Shown here in pieces: positions 26,038 to 35,012 of a DNA stretch of 64,000 nt. Source of the stretch: Saccharothrix coeruleofusca (GTDB taxonomy: Bacteria > Actinomycetota > Actinomycetes > Mycobacteriales > Pseudonocardiaceae); assembly GCF_014648515.1 (NCBI RefSeq), contig NZ_BMRG01000007.1, forward strand, positions 36,630 to 100,629, in the 5' to 3' direction. The translations under genes and the position numbers were made by a program. The notes below the pieces were generated by a model. That model was not told where the DNA came from, made no database searches, and saw only the letters and a list, made by a program, of their open reading frames with translations. How positions within the stretch are numbered: the stretch's first letter is position 1; each line of letters starts with the position of its first letter.

Positions 26038-27024
26038 TCACACCTCGGCTTCCAGCATCTCGGCGGTGACGGCCGACTCGGTGTCGGGCAGGCCGAGGTC
26101 CTTGGCGCGCTTGTCGGCCATCGCCAGCAGGCGGCGGATGCGGCCCGCCACCGCGTCCTTGGTCATCTGCGGCTCCGACAGCTGGCCCAGCTCCTCCAGC
26201 GACGCCTGGCGGTGCGCCAGCCGCAGGTGACCCGCGGCGGCCAGGTGCTCGGGGGCCTCCGGGCCGAGGATCTCCAGCGCCCGCTGCACCCGCGCGGCGG
26301 CGGCCACCGCGGCGCGCGCCGAGCGGCGCAGGTTCGCGTCGTCGAAGTTGGCCAGCCGGTTGGCCGTGGCGCGCACCTCGCGGCGCATCCGGCGCTCCTC
26401 CCAGGCCAGCACGCTGTCGTGCGCGCCGAGCCGGGTCAGCATCGCGCCGATGGCGTCGCCGTCGCGGATCACCACCCGCTCCGCGCCGCGCACCTCGCGC
26501 GACTTGGCGCCGATGCCCATCCGCCGCGCCGCGCCCACCAGCGCCAGCGCCGCCTCCGGGCCGGGGCAGGTGACCTCCAGCGCCGAGGAGCGGCCGGGCT
26601 CGGTGAGCGAGCCGTGCGCCAGGAACGCGCCGCGCCACGCCGCCTCCGCGTCGCACACCCCGCCGGAGACCACCGGCGCGGGCAGGCCGCGCACCGGTCG
26701 GCCGCGCGGGTCCAGCAAGCCGGTCTGCCTGGCCAGGCCCTCGCCGTCCTTGACCACCCGCACCACGAACCGGGTGCCCTTGCGCAGCCCGCTGGAGGTG
26801 ATGGTGAACACGTCGGACTGGTGCCCGTACAGCTCGTGGATCTCCCGGCGCAGCCTGCGCGCGGTGGACCCGAGGTCCAGCTCGGCCTCGACCACCACCC
26901 GACCGCCGACGATGTGCAGGCCACCCGCGAAGCGCAGCAGCGAGGCGACCTCCGCCCGGCGGCAACAGGTCTTGGAGACGGCCAGCCTGCTCAGCTCGTC
27001 CTTCACCGCTGACGTCATCGCCAC
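26038..27024 (-). CDS. whiA: Sporulation/cell-division transcription factor WhiA
   Basis: A DNA-binding protein that, with WhiB, controls sporulation septation in Streptomyces and is conserved throughout Gram-positives. 328 aa. The N-terminal degenerate LAGLIDADG homing-endonuclease fold begins RTCC-like at [21 protein letters not shown] and includes [20 protein letters not shown]. The C-terminal HTH covers [20 protein letters not shown] through LTKD-like [20 protein letters not shown]. The GTG at 27024 ([11 protein letters not shown], matching the Streptomyces N-terminus) has GGGAGG nine bases upstream. It overlaps the end of yvcK by 10 bases. Confidence 0.97.
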   Translation of the reverse strand: MAMTSAVKDELSRLAVSKTCCRRAEVASLLRFAGGLHIVGGRVVVEAELDLGSTARRLRREIHELYGHQSDVFTITSSGLRKGTRFVVRVVKDGEGLARQTGLLDPRGRPVRGLPAPVVSGGVCDAEAAWRGAFLAHGSLTEPGRSSALEVTCPGPEAALALVGAARRMGIGAKSREVRGAERVVIRDGDAIGAMLTRLGAHDSVLAWEERRMRREVRATANRLANFDDANLRRSARAAVAAAARVQRALEILGPEAPEHLAAAGHLRLAHRQASLEELGQLSEPQMTKDAVAGRIRRLLAMADKRAKDLGLPDTESAVTAEMLEAEV

Positions 27025-28040
27025 GGCTGTTCGCCTCCCTCGGTCCGGCTTCGTTCCTGCAGCGTTGTACTCGACGGCCGCGCGAGCGCCTCGGTCGGCC
27101 CGGCCAACGCCAGCCGGATGCTCGACGCCAGCGCCGCGGCGTCGTGGCGGTCCGGGGCGCCGGGCAGCGCGATCGGCGACAGGTGCGCGGCAGCCCCCAG
27201 AGCTGCGGCGGCACGCCGCAACCGGTCCGGCACGGCCACCGCGTCCACGTCCGCGATCACCGCGTCGACCCGGAGATCGGGGGCGTGTTCGCTCAGCACG
27301 TCCAGGTGCGACTCCGGCGAGAAACCTTCTGTTTCCCCCGGTTGGGGGACAAGGTTGAGCACCACCACCCGGCGCGCCCGCGTGCGGATCAGCGCATCGT
27401 GCAGCTCGGGCACCAGCAGGTGCGGCAGCACGCTGGTGAACCACGACCCCGGCCCCAGCAGCACCACGTCCGCGCCCAGCACCGCGCGCACCGCCTCCGG
27501 GCAGCCGCGCGGCGGCTCGCCGGGACCACCGGGGCCGTGCAGCCGGATGCGCTGCACCCGTCCCGGCGTGGTGGCGATGGCGACCTGGCCGCGGATGCGC
27601 CGCACCACGTCGGCGTCGTCGTCCAGGCCGGTCACGTCGGCCTCGATCTCCAGCGGCTCGGTGCACATCGGCAGCACCGTCCCGCGCACCCCCAGCAGCC
27701 GTCCGGCCTCCCGCAGCACCGCCACCGGGTCGCCCAGCTGCTCCAGCAGGCCCGCCAGCACCAGGTTGCCCACCGCGTGCCCGGCCAGCGCGCCGGTGCC
27801 GCCGAAGCGGTGCTGGAACAGCCGTGCCCACAGCCCGCTGGCCTCGTCCGCCCCGGCCAGCGCGACCATCGCCTTGCGCAGGTCGCCGGGTGGCAGCAGG
27901 CCCAGCTCGCGGCGCAACCGCCCCGACGAGCCGCCGTCGTCGGCGACCGTCACCACGGCCGTGACGTCGTCGGTCAGCACGCGCAGCGCCGTGAGCGTCG
28001 CGTGCAGGCCGTGACCACCGCCCAGCGCGACCGCTCTCAC
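27015..28040 (-). CDS. yvcK: YvcK/CofD-like gluconeogenesis/morphogenesis factor
   Basis: A CofD-fold protein (341 aa) that binds UDP-sugars in other bacteria and is needed for normal cell-wall growth on gluconeogenic carbon. Seen: the N-terminal nucleotide loop [15 protein letters not shown], the [19 protein letters not shown] motif, [12 protein letters not shown] and [19 protein letters not shown]. Start GTG at 28040, overlapping the rapZ stop; its own end overlaps whiA. The cluster order uvrC-rapZ-yvcK-whiA is conserved in actinobacteria. Residues after about 325 ([12 protein letters not shown]) are a variable tail. Confidence 0.95.
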   Translation of the reverse strand: MRAVALGGGHGLHATLTALRVLTDDVTAVVTVADDGGSSGRLRRELGLLPPGDLRKAMVALAGADEASGLWARLFQHRFGGTGALAGHAVGNLVLAGLLEQLGDPVAVLREAGRLLGVRGTVLPMCTEPLEIEADVTGLDDDADVVRRIRGQVAIATTPGRVQRIRLHGPGGPGEPPRGCPEAVRAVLGADVVLLGPGSWFTSVLPHLLVPELHDALIRTRARRVVVLNLVPQPGETEGFSPESHLDVLSEHAPDLRVDAVIADVDAVAVPDRLRRAAAALGAAAHLSPIALPGAPDRHDAAALASSIRLALAGPTEALARPSSTTLQERSRTEGGEQPWR

Positions 28041-28924
28041 TCGCGACCCAGGTCCCGGTGCACGACCTTGACCGCCACGCCGTCCTCGGCGGCCAGCCTG
28101 CTCGCCAGCTCCTCGGAGATCGCCACGCTGCGGTGCTTGCCGCCGGTGCAGCCCACCGCCAGGGTCAGGTACCGCTTGCCCTCGCGCCGGTAGCCCGCGC
28201 CGATCAGCCGCAGCAGCTCGTGGTAGCGGTCCAGGAACTCCTCGGCGCCCTCCTGGCTGAGCACGTAGTTGCGCACGTCGCCGTCCAGGCCGGTCTGCTC
28301 GCGCAGCTCCGGGATCCAGAACGGGTTCGGCAGGAACCGCACGTCCATGACCAGGTCGGAGTCCATCGGCAGGCCGTACTTGTAGCCGAAGGACAGCACG
28401 GTGACCCGCGTGCGGGTGGCCGACTCGGTGCCGAAGGTGTCCTCGATCTTGGCGCGCAGCTGGTGCACCGACAGCGCCGAGGTGTCCAGCACCAGGTCGG
28501 CCTCCTCGCGCAGCGGCGTGAGCAGCACGCGCTCGGCCTCGATGCCGTCCGCCAGCCGCCCGTCGGCCTGCAGCGGGTGGCCCCGGCGCACCGACTCGAA
28601 CCGGCGGATCAGCACCTCGTCGGTGGCCTCCAGGAACAGCACCCTGGGCTTGTAGCCGCGCGCGTCCAGGTCCTTGATCACCGCCGCCAGGTCCTCGGTG
28701 AACGCGCGGCTGCGCACGTCCATGACCACCGCGACCCTGGTGATGGCGCCCCTGGCCTGCGCCCCGAGCTCCACCATGGTGGCGATCAGCTCGGGCGGCA
28801 GGTTGTCCACCACGAACCAGCCCAGGTCCTCCAGGCACTTCGCGGCGGTGCTGCGGCCCGCGCCGGACAGGCCGGTCACCACCGCGACCTCGATGCCGGA
28901 CTTCTCACCGGCCGGTGCGTTCAC
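28037..28924 (-). CDS. rapZ: RNase adapter RapZ / nucleotide-binding protein
   Basis: A P-loop protein of 295 aa. In E. coli RapZ controls GlmZ RNA decay and responds to glucosamine 6-phosphate; the actinobacterial role is not settled. P-loop [20 protein letters not shown] (Arg in place of the invariant Lys), then [12 protein letters not shown], and the C-terminal signature [21 protein letters not shown] and [18 protein letters not shown]. The GTG at 28924 overlaps the uvrC stop (GTGA). Confidence 0.96.
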   Translation of the reverse strand: MNAPAGEKSGIEVAVVTGLSGAGRSTAAKCLEDLGWFVVDNLPPELIATMVELGAQARGAITRVAVVMDVRSRAFTEDLAAVIKDLDARGYKPRVLFLEATDEVLIRRFESVRRGHPLQADGRLADGIEAERVLLTPLREEADLVLDTSALSVHQLRAKIEDTFGTESATRTRVTVLSFGYKYGLPMDSDLVMDVRFLPNPFWIPELREQTGLDGDVRNYVLSQEGAEEFLDRYHELLRLIGAGYRREGKRYLTLAVGCTGGKHRSVAISEELASRLAAEDGVAVKVVHRDLGRE

Positions 28925-30867
28925 GTCTGCTCCCCTTCGGTACCGGCCGCGCTCAACGTCGCGTGCACGGCCTCGGCGGTGCGCCTGCCCACTCCGGGCA
29001 CCCCGCTGATCTCCTCGATGCTCGCCTCGCGCAGTCTCTTCAACGAGCCGAAGTGCTTGAGCAGCGCGGCCCGGCGGGTGGCGCCCAGCCCCGGCACGTC
29101 GTCCAGCGCCGAGGTGGTCATCCGCTTGGACCGCTTCTGCCGGTGGTAGGCCACCGCGAACCGGTGCGCCTCGTCGCGCACGCGCTGCAACAGGTAGAGG
29201 GCCTCGCTGGTGCGGGGCAGGATCACCGGGTCCGGCTCGCCGGGCACCCAGACCTCCTCCAGCCGCTTGGCCAGGCCGACCACGGCCACGTCGGTGATGC
29301 CCAGCTCGGCCAGCACGTCCGAGGCCACCGCCGCCTGGGGCGCGCCGCCGTCGACGACCAGCAGGTTCGGCGCGTAGGCGAACCTGCGCGGCTTGCCGGT
29401 CTCCGGGTCGATGCCGGGGTTGGGGCCCTGCACGCCCGAGGCGGTCTCCTTCAAGTACGCCTGGAACCGGCGGCGCACCACCTCGGCGATCGAGCCCACG
29501 TCGCCCTGCTCGGCGCCCTCGCGGATGGCGAACCGGCGGTACTCGGACTTGCGCGGCAGGCCGTCCTCGAACACCACCAGCGAGGCCACCACGTCGGTGC
29601 CCTGCACGTGGCTGATGTCGGTGCACTCGATGCGCAGCGGCGCGGTGTCCAGCCCCAGCGCCTCCTGCAGCTCCTGCAACGCCGCCGAGCGCGCCGTCAG
29701 GTCGCCCGCGCGGCGCATCTTGTGCTGCTGGAACGCCTCCTTGGCGTTGCGCTCCACGGTCTCCATCAGCGCCCGCTTGTCGCCGCGCTGCGGCACCCGC
29801 AGCACCACCCGGCCGCCGCGCAGGTCCGACAGCCAGCGCTCCACGGCGGGGGCGTCGTCGGGCAGCTCGGGCACCAGCACCTCGCGCGGCACCGGGGCCG
29901 CCTCCACCCCGCCCGCCTCGGCGGACTCCGCCTGCGCGCCGTAGAACTGGGTGACGAACTGGTCGACCAGCTCGGCCGTGCCCGCCTCGTCCACCCGGTC
30001 CACCACCCAGCCGCGCTGGCCGCGCACCCGGCCCCCGCGCACGTGGAAGACCTGGACCGAGACCTCCAGCTCGTCGGCGGCGAAGGCGACCACGTCGGCG
30101 TCGGTGCCGTCGCCGAGCACCACGGCCTGCTTCTCCATGGCGCGGCGCAGCGCGGCCTGGTCGTCGCGCAACCGGGCGGCCTTCTCGAACTCCAGCTCCT
30201 CGGCCGCGGCGGTCATCTCCCGCTCCAGCCTGCGCACCATCGCGTCGGTGCGGCCCGCCAGGAAGTCGCAGAAGTCCTCGACGATCCCGCGGTGCTGCTC
30301 GGCGCTGACCTTGCCCACGCAGGGGGCCGAGCACTTGTCGATGTAGCCCAGCAGGCAGGGGCGGCCGATCTGGTTGTGCCGCTTGAACACCCCGGCCGAG
30401 CAGGTGCGCGCGGGGAAGACCCGCAGCAGCAGGTCCAGCGTCTCGCGGATGGCCCACGCGTGCGCGTAGGGGCCGAAGTAGCGCACTCCCTTGCGCCGGG
30501 GGCCGCGGTAGACGTGCAGCCGGGGGTACTCCTCGTTCAGCGTCACGGCCAGCACCGGGTAGGTCTTGTCGTCGCGGTAGCGGACGTTGAACCGGGGGTC
30601 GAACTCCTTGATCCAGTTGTACTCCAGCTGGAGCGCCTCGACCTCGGTGCTGACCACGGTCCACTCGACGGCGGCGGCCGTGGTGACCATCTGCCGGGTG
30701 CGCGGGTGCAGCCCGGCGATGTCGGCGAAGTAGGAGTTCAGCCGGGAGCGCAGGCTCTTGGCCTTGCCGACGTAGACCACCCGGCCACCCGCGTCGCGGA
30801 ACTTGTAGACGCCGGGGGCCTCCGGGATGGTGCCGGGAGCGGGGCGATAGGTCGACGGGTCGGCCAC
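28921..30867 (-). CDS. uvrC: UvrABC excinuclease subunit C
   Basis: The dual-incision nuclease of nucleotide excision repair. 648 aa. N-terminal GIY-YIG nuclease domain ([20 protein letters not shown], then [10 protein letters not shown]), the cysteine cluster around [19 protein letters not shown], the UVR motif EEFEK-type [18 protein letters not shown], the RNase-H-like endonuclease domain ([30 protein letters not shown]) and C-terminal helix-hairpin-helices ([34 protein letters not shown]). GTG start at 30867. First gene of uvrC-rapZ-yvcK-whiA. No SOS box was seen upstream. Confidence 0.98.
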   Translation of the reverse strand: MADPSTYRPAPGTIPEAPGVYKFRDAGGRVVYVGKAKSLRSRLNSYFADIAGLHPRTRQMVTTAAAVEWTVVSTEVEALQLEYNWIKEFDPRFNVRYRDDKTYPVLAVTLNEEYPRLHVYRGPRRKGVRYFGPYAHAWAIRETLDLLLRVFPARTCSAGVFKRHNQIGRPCLLGYIDKCSAPCVGKVSAEQHRGIVEDFCDFLAGRTDAMVRRLEREMTAAAEELEFEKAARLRDDQAALRRAMEKQAVVLGDGTDADVVAFAADELEVSVQVFHVRGGRVRGQRGWVVDRVDEAGTAELVDQFVTQFYGAQAESAEAGGVEAAPVPREVLVPELPDDAPAVERWLSDLRGGRVVLRVPQRGDKRALMETVERNAKEAFQQHKMRRAGDLTARSAALQELQEALGLDTAPLRIECTDISHVQGTDVVASLVVFEDGLPRKSEYRRFAIREGAEQGDVGSIAEVVRRRFQAYLKETASGVQGPNPGIDPETGKPRRFAYAPNLLVVDGGAPQAAVASDVLAELGITDVAVVGLAKRLEEVWVPGEPDPVILPRTSEALYLLQRVRDEAHRFAVAYHRQKRSKRMTTSALDDVPGLGATRRAALLKHFGSLKRLREASIEEISGVPGVGRRTAEAVHATLSAAGTEGEQT

Positions 30868-30926
30868 GCCGACAAGCCTACGTGCGGGCACCGACAGCGC
30901 CCCGCCCGGCCGACCCGTCGCCCCGC

Positions 30927-31415
30927 TCAGGCCAGCACCACCTGCCCGCCCTCGACCTTGACCTCGACCTCGGGCAGCCCCTTCGTGGCGGGCCCCTTGC
31001 GCACCGCGCCGGTGGCGGCGTCGAACTGGCTGCCGTGGTTGGGGCAGGTGATGGTGCCGCCCTCGGGCTCGGCGACGGTGGTGCCCGCGTGCGGGCAGGC
31101 CGCGTCGAAGGCCTTGACGGTGTCGCCGGTGCGCACCAGGACCAGGGGCTTGCTGTTGGCCGGGTTGCCCGCGATGACGCCGCCGCCGTCGGGCACGTCG
31201 GCCAGCGCCACGATGGCCGCGGCGCCCGCCGAGCCGGTGCTGCCGCCCGTGGTCCCGCCGGTGCTGCCGCCGGTGGTGCCGCCCGTCGTCCCGGACGAGT
31301 CGCCGGTGGTGGCCGCGTCGCCGCACGCGGCCAGGCCGCCGGGGACGGCCAGCGCGACCAGGACGCCGCACAGCATCTTGCGCCGGGACAGGGCTGCGTT
31401 CTCGGTGGTGGTCAA
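30927..31415 (-). CDS. Rieske (2Fe-2S) lipoprotein
   Basis: 162 aa. An N-terminal signal with RR ([19 protein letters not shown]) ends in a lipobox LAAC, so a Tat-type lipoprotein is likely. A Gly/Thr/Ser linker (about residues 38-60) precedes a Rieske domain with both cluster-ligand pairs, [12 protein letters not shown] and [17 protein letters not shown]. It ends in the usual beta strands ([17 protein letters not shown]). The start is TTG at 31415, chosen because GGAGGA sits five bases upstream and no ATG/GTG fits. Single-domain Rieske proteins like this may carry electrons to an unknown redox partner. It is adjacent to a second, shorter paralogue. Confidence 0.88.
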   Translation of the reverse strand: MTTTENAALSRRKMLCGVLVALAVPGGLAACGDAATTGDSSGTTGGTTGGSTGGTTGGSTGSAGAAAIVALADVPDGGGVIAGNPANSKPLVLVRTGDTVKAFDAACPHAGTTVAEPEGGTITCPNHGSQFDAATGAVRKGPATKGLPEVEVKVEGGQVVLA

Positions 31416-31512
31416 CCGATCCTCCGCGATGTGGTGGGGGTGTTCGGGAGTACACCTCCAATACGACCCCACGGGACGGGGAGGTTCAGCACTTCGACGG
31501 ATTTCGAACCGG

Positions 31513-31905
31513 TCAGGCCAGCAGCACGTCCTGGCCCGCCAGCCGCACGGCCACCTCGGCCAGCCCCTTGACCGCCGGTCCCCTGGTGACCGCGCCGGTG
31601 GCCGGGTCGAACTCGCTGCGGTGGGTCGGGCAGACGATCGCGCCGCCCGCAGGCGGGTTGACGACGGTGCCCTGGTGCGGGCAGGCCGGGTTGAACGCGC
31701 GGACCTCGGTGTCGGCGGGCCGGACCAGCAGCAGCTGCCCGCCGCCGGGGGTGTCCACCAGCGCCCCGGAGCCGACCGGCAGGTCGGCCAGGCCCGCGAT
31801 CCGGTCGCCGGGCCGGGCGGAGCCGGGTCCGGGGGTGCGGCCGGGCGAGGGGGTGCCGCAGGCGGTGAGCGCGAGGAGTCCGCACAGGAGTGTTCGACGG
31901 TGCAC
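31513..31905 (-). CDS. Second Rieske (2Fe-2S) lipoprotein
   Basis: 130 aa, a short paralogue of the neighbouring Rieske lipoprotein. Signal RRTLLCGLLALTAC with lipobox LTAC; a short Pro/Gly linker; ligand pairs FNPACPHQGTVV and IVCPTHRSEFDPATGAV; end KGLAEVAVRLAGQDVLLA. The second loop has CPTHRSEF where the first protein has CPNHGSQF, so all four ligands (Cys, His, Cys, His) are kept. GTG at 31905 with GGGGG upstream. The 97 bases between the two genes suggest they may be transcribed together. Confidence 0.85.
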   Translation of the reverse strand: MHRRTLLCGLLALTACGTPSPGRTPGPGSARPGDRIAGLADLPVGSGALVDTPGGGQLLLVRPADTEVRAFNPACPHQGTVVNPPAGGAIVCPTHRSEFDPATGAVTRGPAVKGLAEVAVRLAGQDVLLA

Positions 31906-32169
31906 GCCCCCATTCCACCCCGGCGGGTGGCGGGCCGCGGCACCGCCCTCCGGCCGGGTCGGGGCGGCGGGGTCGGGCGGCGGTGTCGCGGCGGGTGGTG
32001 GGAGGCGCGCCACCCGCCGCGCACCGGTCGCGCGGCGCGCGGCGGGACGGGCGGCGCCACCAGCCCGCCCCGCCGGTCTTCCCCGCGCCCGCCCGACGAG
32101 CGGACCGGGCGGGCGGCGTCTCGGCGCACCACCCGCCCGTCCTCCCCGGCCGAGCCTGGCGGCCGGCGG

Positions 32170-32664
32170 CTACCGGTCCTGGGACACCGCCGTGCGGGCC
32201 AGCGCGAGCACCGCGGTGAACGGCGGGAACCAGTGCCTGGAGTGCGACGGCGGGTTGGCCCAGCGCAGCGAGCCGTAGCGGGTCATCGTCGGCGGCAGCG
32301 CGATGCGCTGCGGCGAGCGCACGAACTGCACCTCCGGGGGTGCCTTGAGGTGCGTCGGCAGCAGCGCCACCAGCTCGGCCAGGAAGATCCAGTGCTCGCG
32401 GGGGCCGGGGATGACGGTGACCGGACCGGCCAGCATCCGGGCCTTCAAGTCGGCTAACACGCGCGAGCCGATCCGGGCGGGCATGGCCAGCGCGGTCGTG
32501 GCGGGGCCCAGCGGCAGGAAGACGCCCTGCTCGGTCACGGAGACCCTCCAGCCGAGCAACCGGTAGCCCGCGATGGCCTCGCCGAGCGCCTGCTGGTGCG
32601 CGCGGTCACGGGGGCCAGGGCGCGGTGTGGAGCTCTCTGCGTGGGTCGTTGCGGTGATGCTCAT
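32170..32664 (-). CDS. Hypothetical protein, possibly degenerate Prim-Pol-like
   Basis: 164 aa, ATG at 32664. Seen: AIAGYRLLGWRVSV, then FLPLGPATTALAMP, VIPGPREHWIFLAEL, SPQRIALPPTMTRYGSLRW and FPPFTAVLALA. The order of features (GYR..GW, a central sheet, an ALPPT/W stretch, a PPF..L end) recalls the bifunctional primase-polymerase N-terminal domain, but I cannot see the catalytic Asp/His residues, so if related it is inactive. The 264-base interval after its stop (31906-32169) is extremely GC-rich with nothing recognisable. It is divergent from the XRE/TPR regulator. Confidence 0.65.
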   Translation of the reverse strand: MSITATTHAESSTPRPGPRDRAHQQALGEAIAGYRLLGWRVSVTEQGVFLPLGPATTALAMPARIGSRVLADLKARMLAGPVTVIPGPREHWIFLAELVALLPTHLKAPPEVQFVRSPQRIALPPTMTRYGSLRWANPPSHSRHWFPPFTAVLALARTAVSQDR

Positions 32665-32867
32665 TGGCGGTGTCCCTCCCGATCGGGTGGACGAGCGGCG
32701 TTGTGGTCCGCGGGCAGGAGGTCCTCCCTGCGCCCGCACACCACGCAGCGTGCTGGTGAGCGCGCTGGGTCACCACACCCGAACCGGGTCCGATCCATGC
32801 AGCGCGCGGATCACCGGCATCCAGCACGAGGCGTCACCGCCTCCGTGCGGTGAGACCCACCGCCTCT

Positions 32868-32884
32868 TATGCATGAAATGCATG
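32868..32884. promoter_or_regulatory. Palindromic element upstream of the XRE regulator
   Basis: TATGCATGAAATGCATG contains two ATGCAT hexamers (32869-32874, 32878-32883) in an AT-richer patch of the 277-base gap between the divergent genes at 32664 and 32942. It is a candidate operator; no defined promoter boxes could be fixed around it. Confidence 0.4.
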
Positions 32885-32941
32885 GACTGGGGAGCACATC
32901 TCTCTATGCTGGTGCGCACGCTCAGTGACGGGAGCGAGCCG

Positions 32942-34498
32942 ATGGAAGCGAACGGTCGTAGAGCATCCAGCACCAGGCGTGCCTGCCCGTCGTGCGGAGC
33001 GCTGATCGCCGCCGACAACACCGACCGGCTGTGCCACCGGTGCAGGCGCAACGCCCGCACCGAGCTGTACGGCCCGCCGCTGCTCACCGACGAGTTCTGG
33101 GACCACCCCGTGATGGCCGCGGCGTTCGCCCAGCGGGACATGGGGGCGCTCCTCGCCGCCTACCGGCACCACCCGCAGCACGTCAGCCGCATCACCCAGG
33201 ACCGCATGGCGTCCTGGCTGGGGATCAGCCAAGCACAGCTTTCGCGGTACGAGACCGGGGAGAACCCGATCGACCGGATCGACCGCCTGCGCCACTTCGC
33301 GCGCGCGCTGGGCGTCCCCGGCGACCGGCTGTGGTTCGACCGGATCGGAATCCCAAGCCAGGCGGGCCCCGAGCGCGGTGCCCCGCCCGATGTGCTCGGC
33401 GCGGCGTGGGACGCGTCGAGCATTGCCAGATCGGTCGAAGAGACGGCGAGGAACGACTTGGCGATCAGCAGACGAGCGGCGCTCTCCGGAGCCGCCGCGG
33501 TGGCTATGGGTCCCGCACTGGTCGAACCGCTGCAGCGGTGGCTACACCCGCTGCAGCCCCTGTCCCGTTGGTCGTCCAACGCGGCGATCAGCGAGGAGGA
33601 GCTGGCCGCGTTGCAGCACGTCGCGGACGGGCTGCGCGGCTGGGGCGGCCGGGGCGGGTACGGACTGGCCCGCAAAGCGGTGCTCGGGCAGTTGGAGGAA
33701 CTGGCCGAGCGCCTGTCCCGCGCGCCCGCGGGACCGACCACTGAGCGGGCGTTCTTCATCGGCGCGGAGCTGTCCAAGGTCGCGGCCAGCATGTCCTGGG
33801 ACGCCGGGATGCACGACGCGGCGCAGCGCTACTACGTGCTGGGCGTGCGCATGGCCAAGGCCGGGCGCAACGACCCGTTCGCCGCGCTGTGCCTGGCGGC
33901 GATGGCGCGGCAGATGTTCGACCTGGGCCGCCCGGAGGACGGCCTGGAACTGGTGCAGCTGGGGCAGTACGGGACGCGGCGCAACGCCACCCCGACGCTG
34001 CAGGCCCTGCTGCTGACCCGCGAGGCGTGGGCGTACGCGCAGCTGGGCAAGGTGCGGGAGTTCCACCGGGCGGTGGGGCAGGCGCAGGACTGCTTCGCCC
34101 AGCGGCGCTCCGGCGGCGAGCCGTGGTGGCTGGACAGCTTCGACGAAGCGGAACTGGAAGGGGTGATCGGAGCGCGGATGCGCGACCTCGCCGTGCACGA
34201 CCCGGCGCAGGCGCCGCAGGCCGAGGTGCACATCCGGCGGGCGCTGCGGCTGCGCGACCCGGCGCGGGTGCGCAACCGGGCCTTCGACGTCATCAGCCTG
34301 GCCCGCACCAAGATGGTGGCGGGCCAGCCCGAGGAGGCGTGCGCGCTGATCCAGGAGGTGCTGCCGACCGCGGCGGGCCTGGCGTCCGGGCGGGTGGTGC
34401 GCAAGTTGCAGGACTTCGCCAAGGAGGCGGAGCGGCACCGCGACCTGCCGCTGGTGCGCGACACCCGTGAGGCGATCCGAGGGATGCGGACGGCCTGA
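32942..34498 (+). CDS. XRE-family HTH regulator with zinc ribbon and TPR-type sensor region
   Basis: 518 aa. Residues about 15-35 form a small zinc-ribbon-like CPSCG ... LCHRCRR motif. An XRE helix-turn-helix lies at about 80-125 (RMASWLGISQAQLSRYETGE). About residues 175-200 hold a Tat-like DLAISRRAALSGAAAVAMGP segment. The rest is helical, TPR-type (AERFF-like ERAFFIGAELSKVAASMSWD, AQRYYVLGVRMAKAG, and so on). Regulators of this build (HTH, mid-protein RR motif, TPR) are widespread but poorly characterised in actinomycetes. The ATG at 32942 with GGGAG eight bases upstream is chosen over the in-frame ATG at 32906. Its TGA shares a base with the ATG of the following SLOG gene. Confidence 0.85.
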   Translation: MEANGRRASSTRRACPSCGALIAADNTDRLCHRCRRNARTELYGPPLLTDEFWDHPVMAAAFAQRDMGALLAAYRHHPQHVSRITQDRMASWLGISQAQLSRYETGENPIDRIDRLRHFARALGVPGDRLWFDRIGIPSQAGPERGAPPDVLGAAWDASSIARSVEETARNDLAISRRAALSGAAAVAMGPALVEPLQRWLHPLQPLSRWSSNAAISEEELAALQHVADGLRGWGGRGGYGLARKAVLGQLEELAERLSRAPAGPTTERAFFIGAELSKVAASMSWDAGMHDAAQRYYVLGVRMAKAGRNDPFAALCLAAMARQMFDLGRPEDGLELVQLGQYGTRRNATPTLQALLLTREAWAYAQLGKVREFHRAVGQAQDCFAQRRSGGEPWWLDSFDEAELEGVIGARMRDLAVHDPAQAPQAEVHIRRALRLRDPARVRNRAFDVISLARTKMVAGQPEEACALIQEVLPTAAGLASGRVVRKLQDFAKEAERHRDLPLVRDTREAIRGMRTA

Positions 34499-34983
34499 TG
34501 CGAGTGGGGATCACCGGGCACAGCAACCTCGTGCCCGACTGCGTGGACGTCGTGAAGGCGGCGATCCGCGAAGTGCTGGAAACCGAGGCGTCGGGCGGGT
34601 CACCCCTGGTCGGGGTGACCTGCCTGGCGCCAGGCGCGGACCAGCTGTTCGCGCGGGTGGTGCTGGAGCTGGGCGGACGGGTCGAGGTCGTGCTGCCCGC
34701 GATGGACTACCGGGACCGGCTCAAGCCGGAGCGGGTCGCCGAGTACGACGAGCTGCTGGCCCAGGCGCACGTGGTGAGCATCCTGCCCAACGAGCTGTCC
34801 GGGCGGCACGCCTACGTGATGGCCAACGAGCGGATGCTGGCCAGCGTCGAACTGCTGGTGGCGGTGTGGGACGGGCAGCCCGCGGGCGGGCGCGGCGGCA
34901 CCGGCGACGTGGTCGAGCACGCGCGGGCGTCCGGCGTGCCGGTGGTCGTGGTGTGGCCGGAGGGCGCCGAACGAGGACCGTAG
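34498..34983 (+). CDS. SLOG/LOG-like Rossmann-fold protein
   Basis: 161 aa. It starts with MRVGITGHSNLVPDCVDVV; the middle has LAPGADQLFARVVLELGG and VEVVLPAMDYRD; the end has LLVAVWDGQPAGGRGGTGDV followed by VEHARASGVPVVVVWPEG. The GGRGGTGDVVEHA motif corresponds to the PGGxGTxxE nucleotide-binding motif of the LOG/SLOG superfamily, whose members bind or cleave nucleotides and often act as sensors of nucleotide-derived signals. It begins within the stop codon of the XRE/TPR gene (TGATG), so the two are translated as a unit. The ligand is unknown. Confidence 0.78.
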   Translation: MRVGITGHSNLVPDCVDVVKAAIREVLETEASGGSPLVGVTCLAPGADQLFARVVLELGGRVEVVLPAMDYRDRLKPERVAEYDELLAQAHVVSILPNELSGRHAYVMANERMLASVELLVAVWDGQPAGGRGGTGDVVEHARASGVPVVVVWPEGAERGP

Positions 34984-35012
34984 TCGTCCTCGACCGCCGG
35001 CAGACTTGCGGC

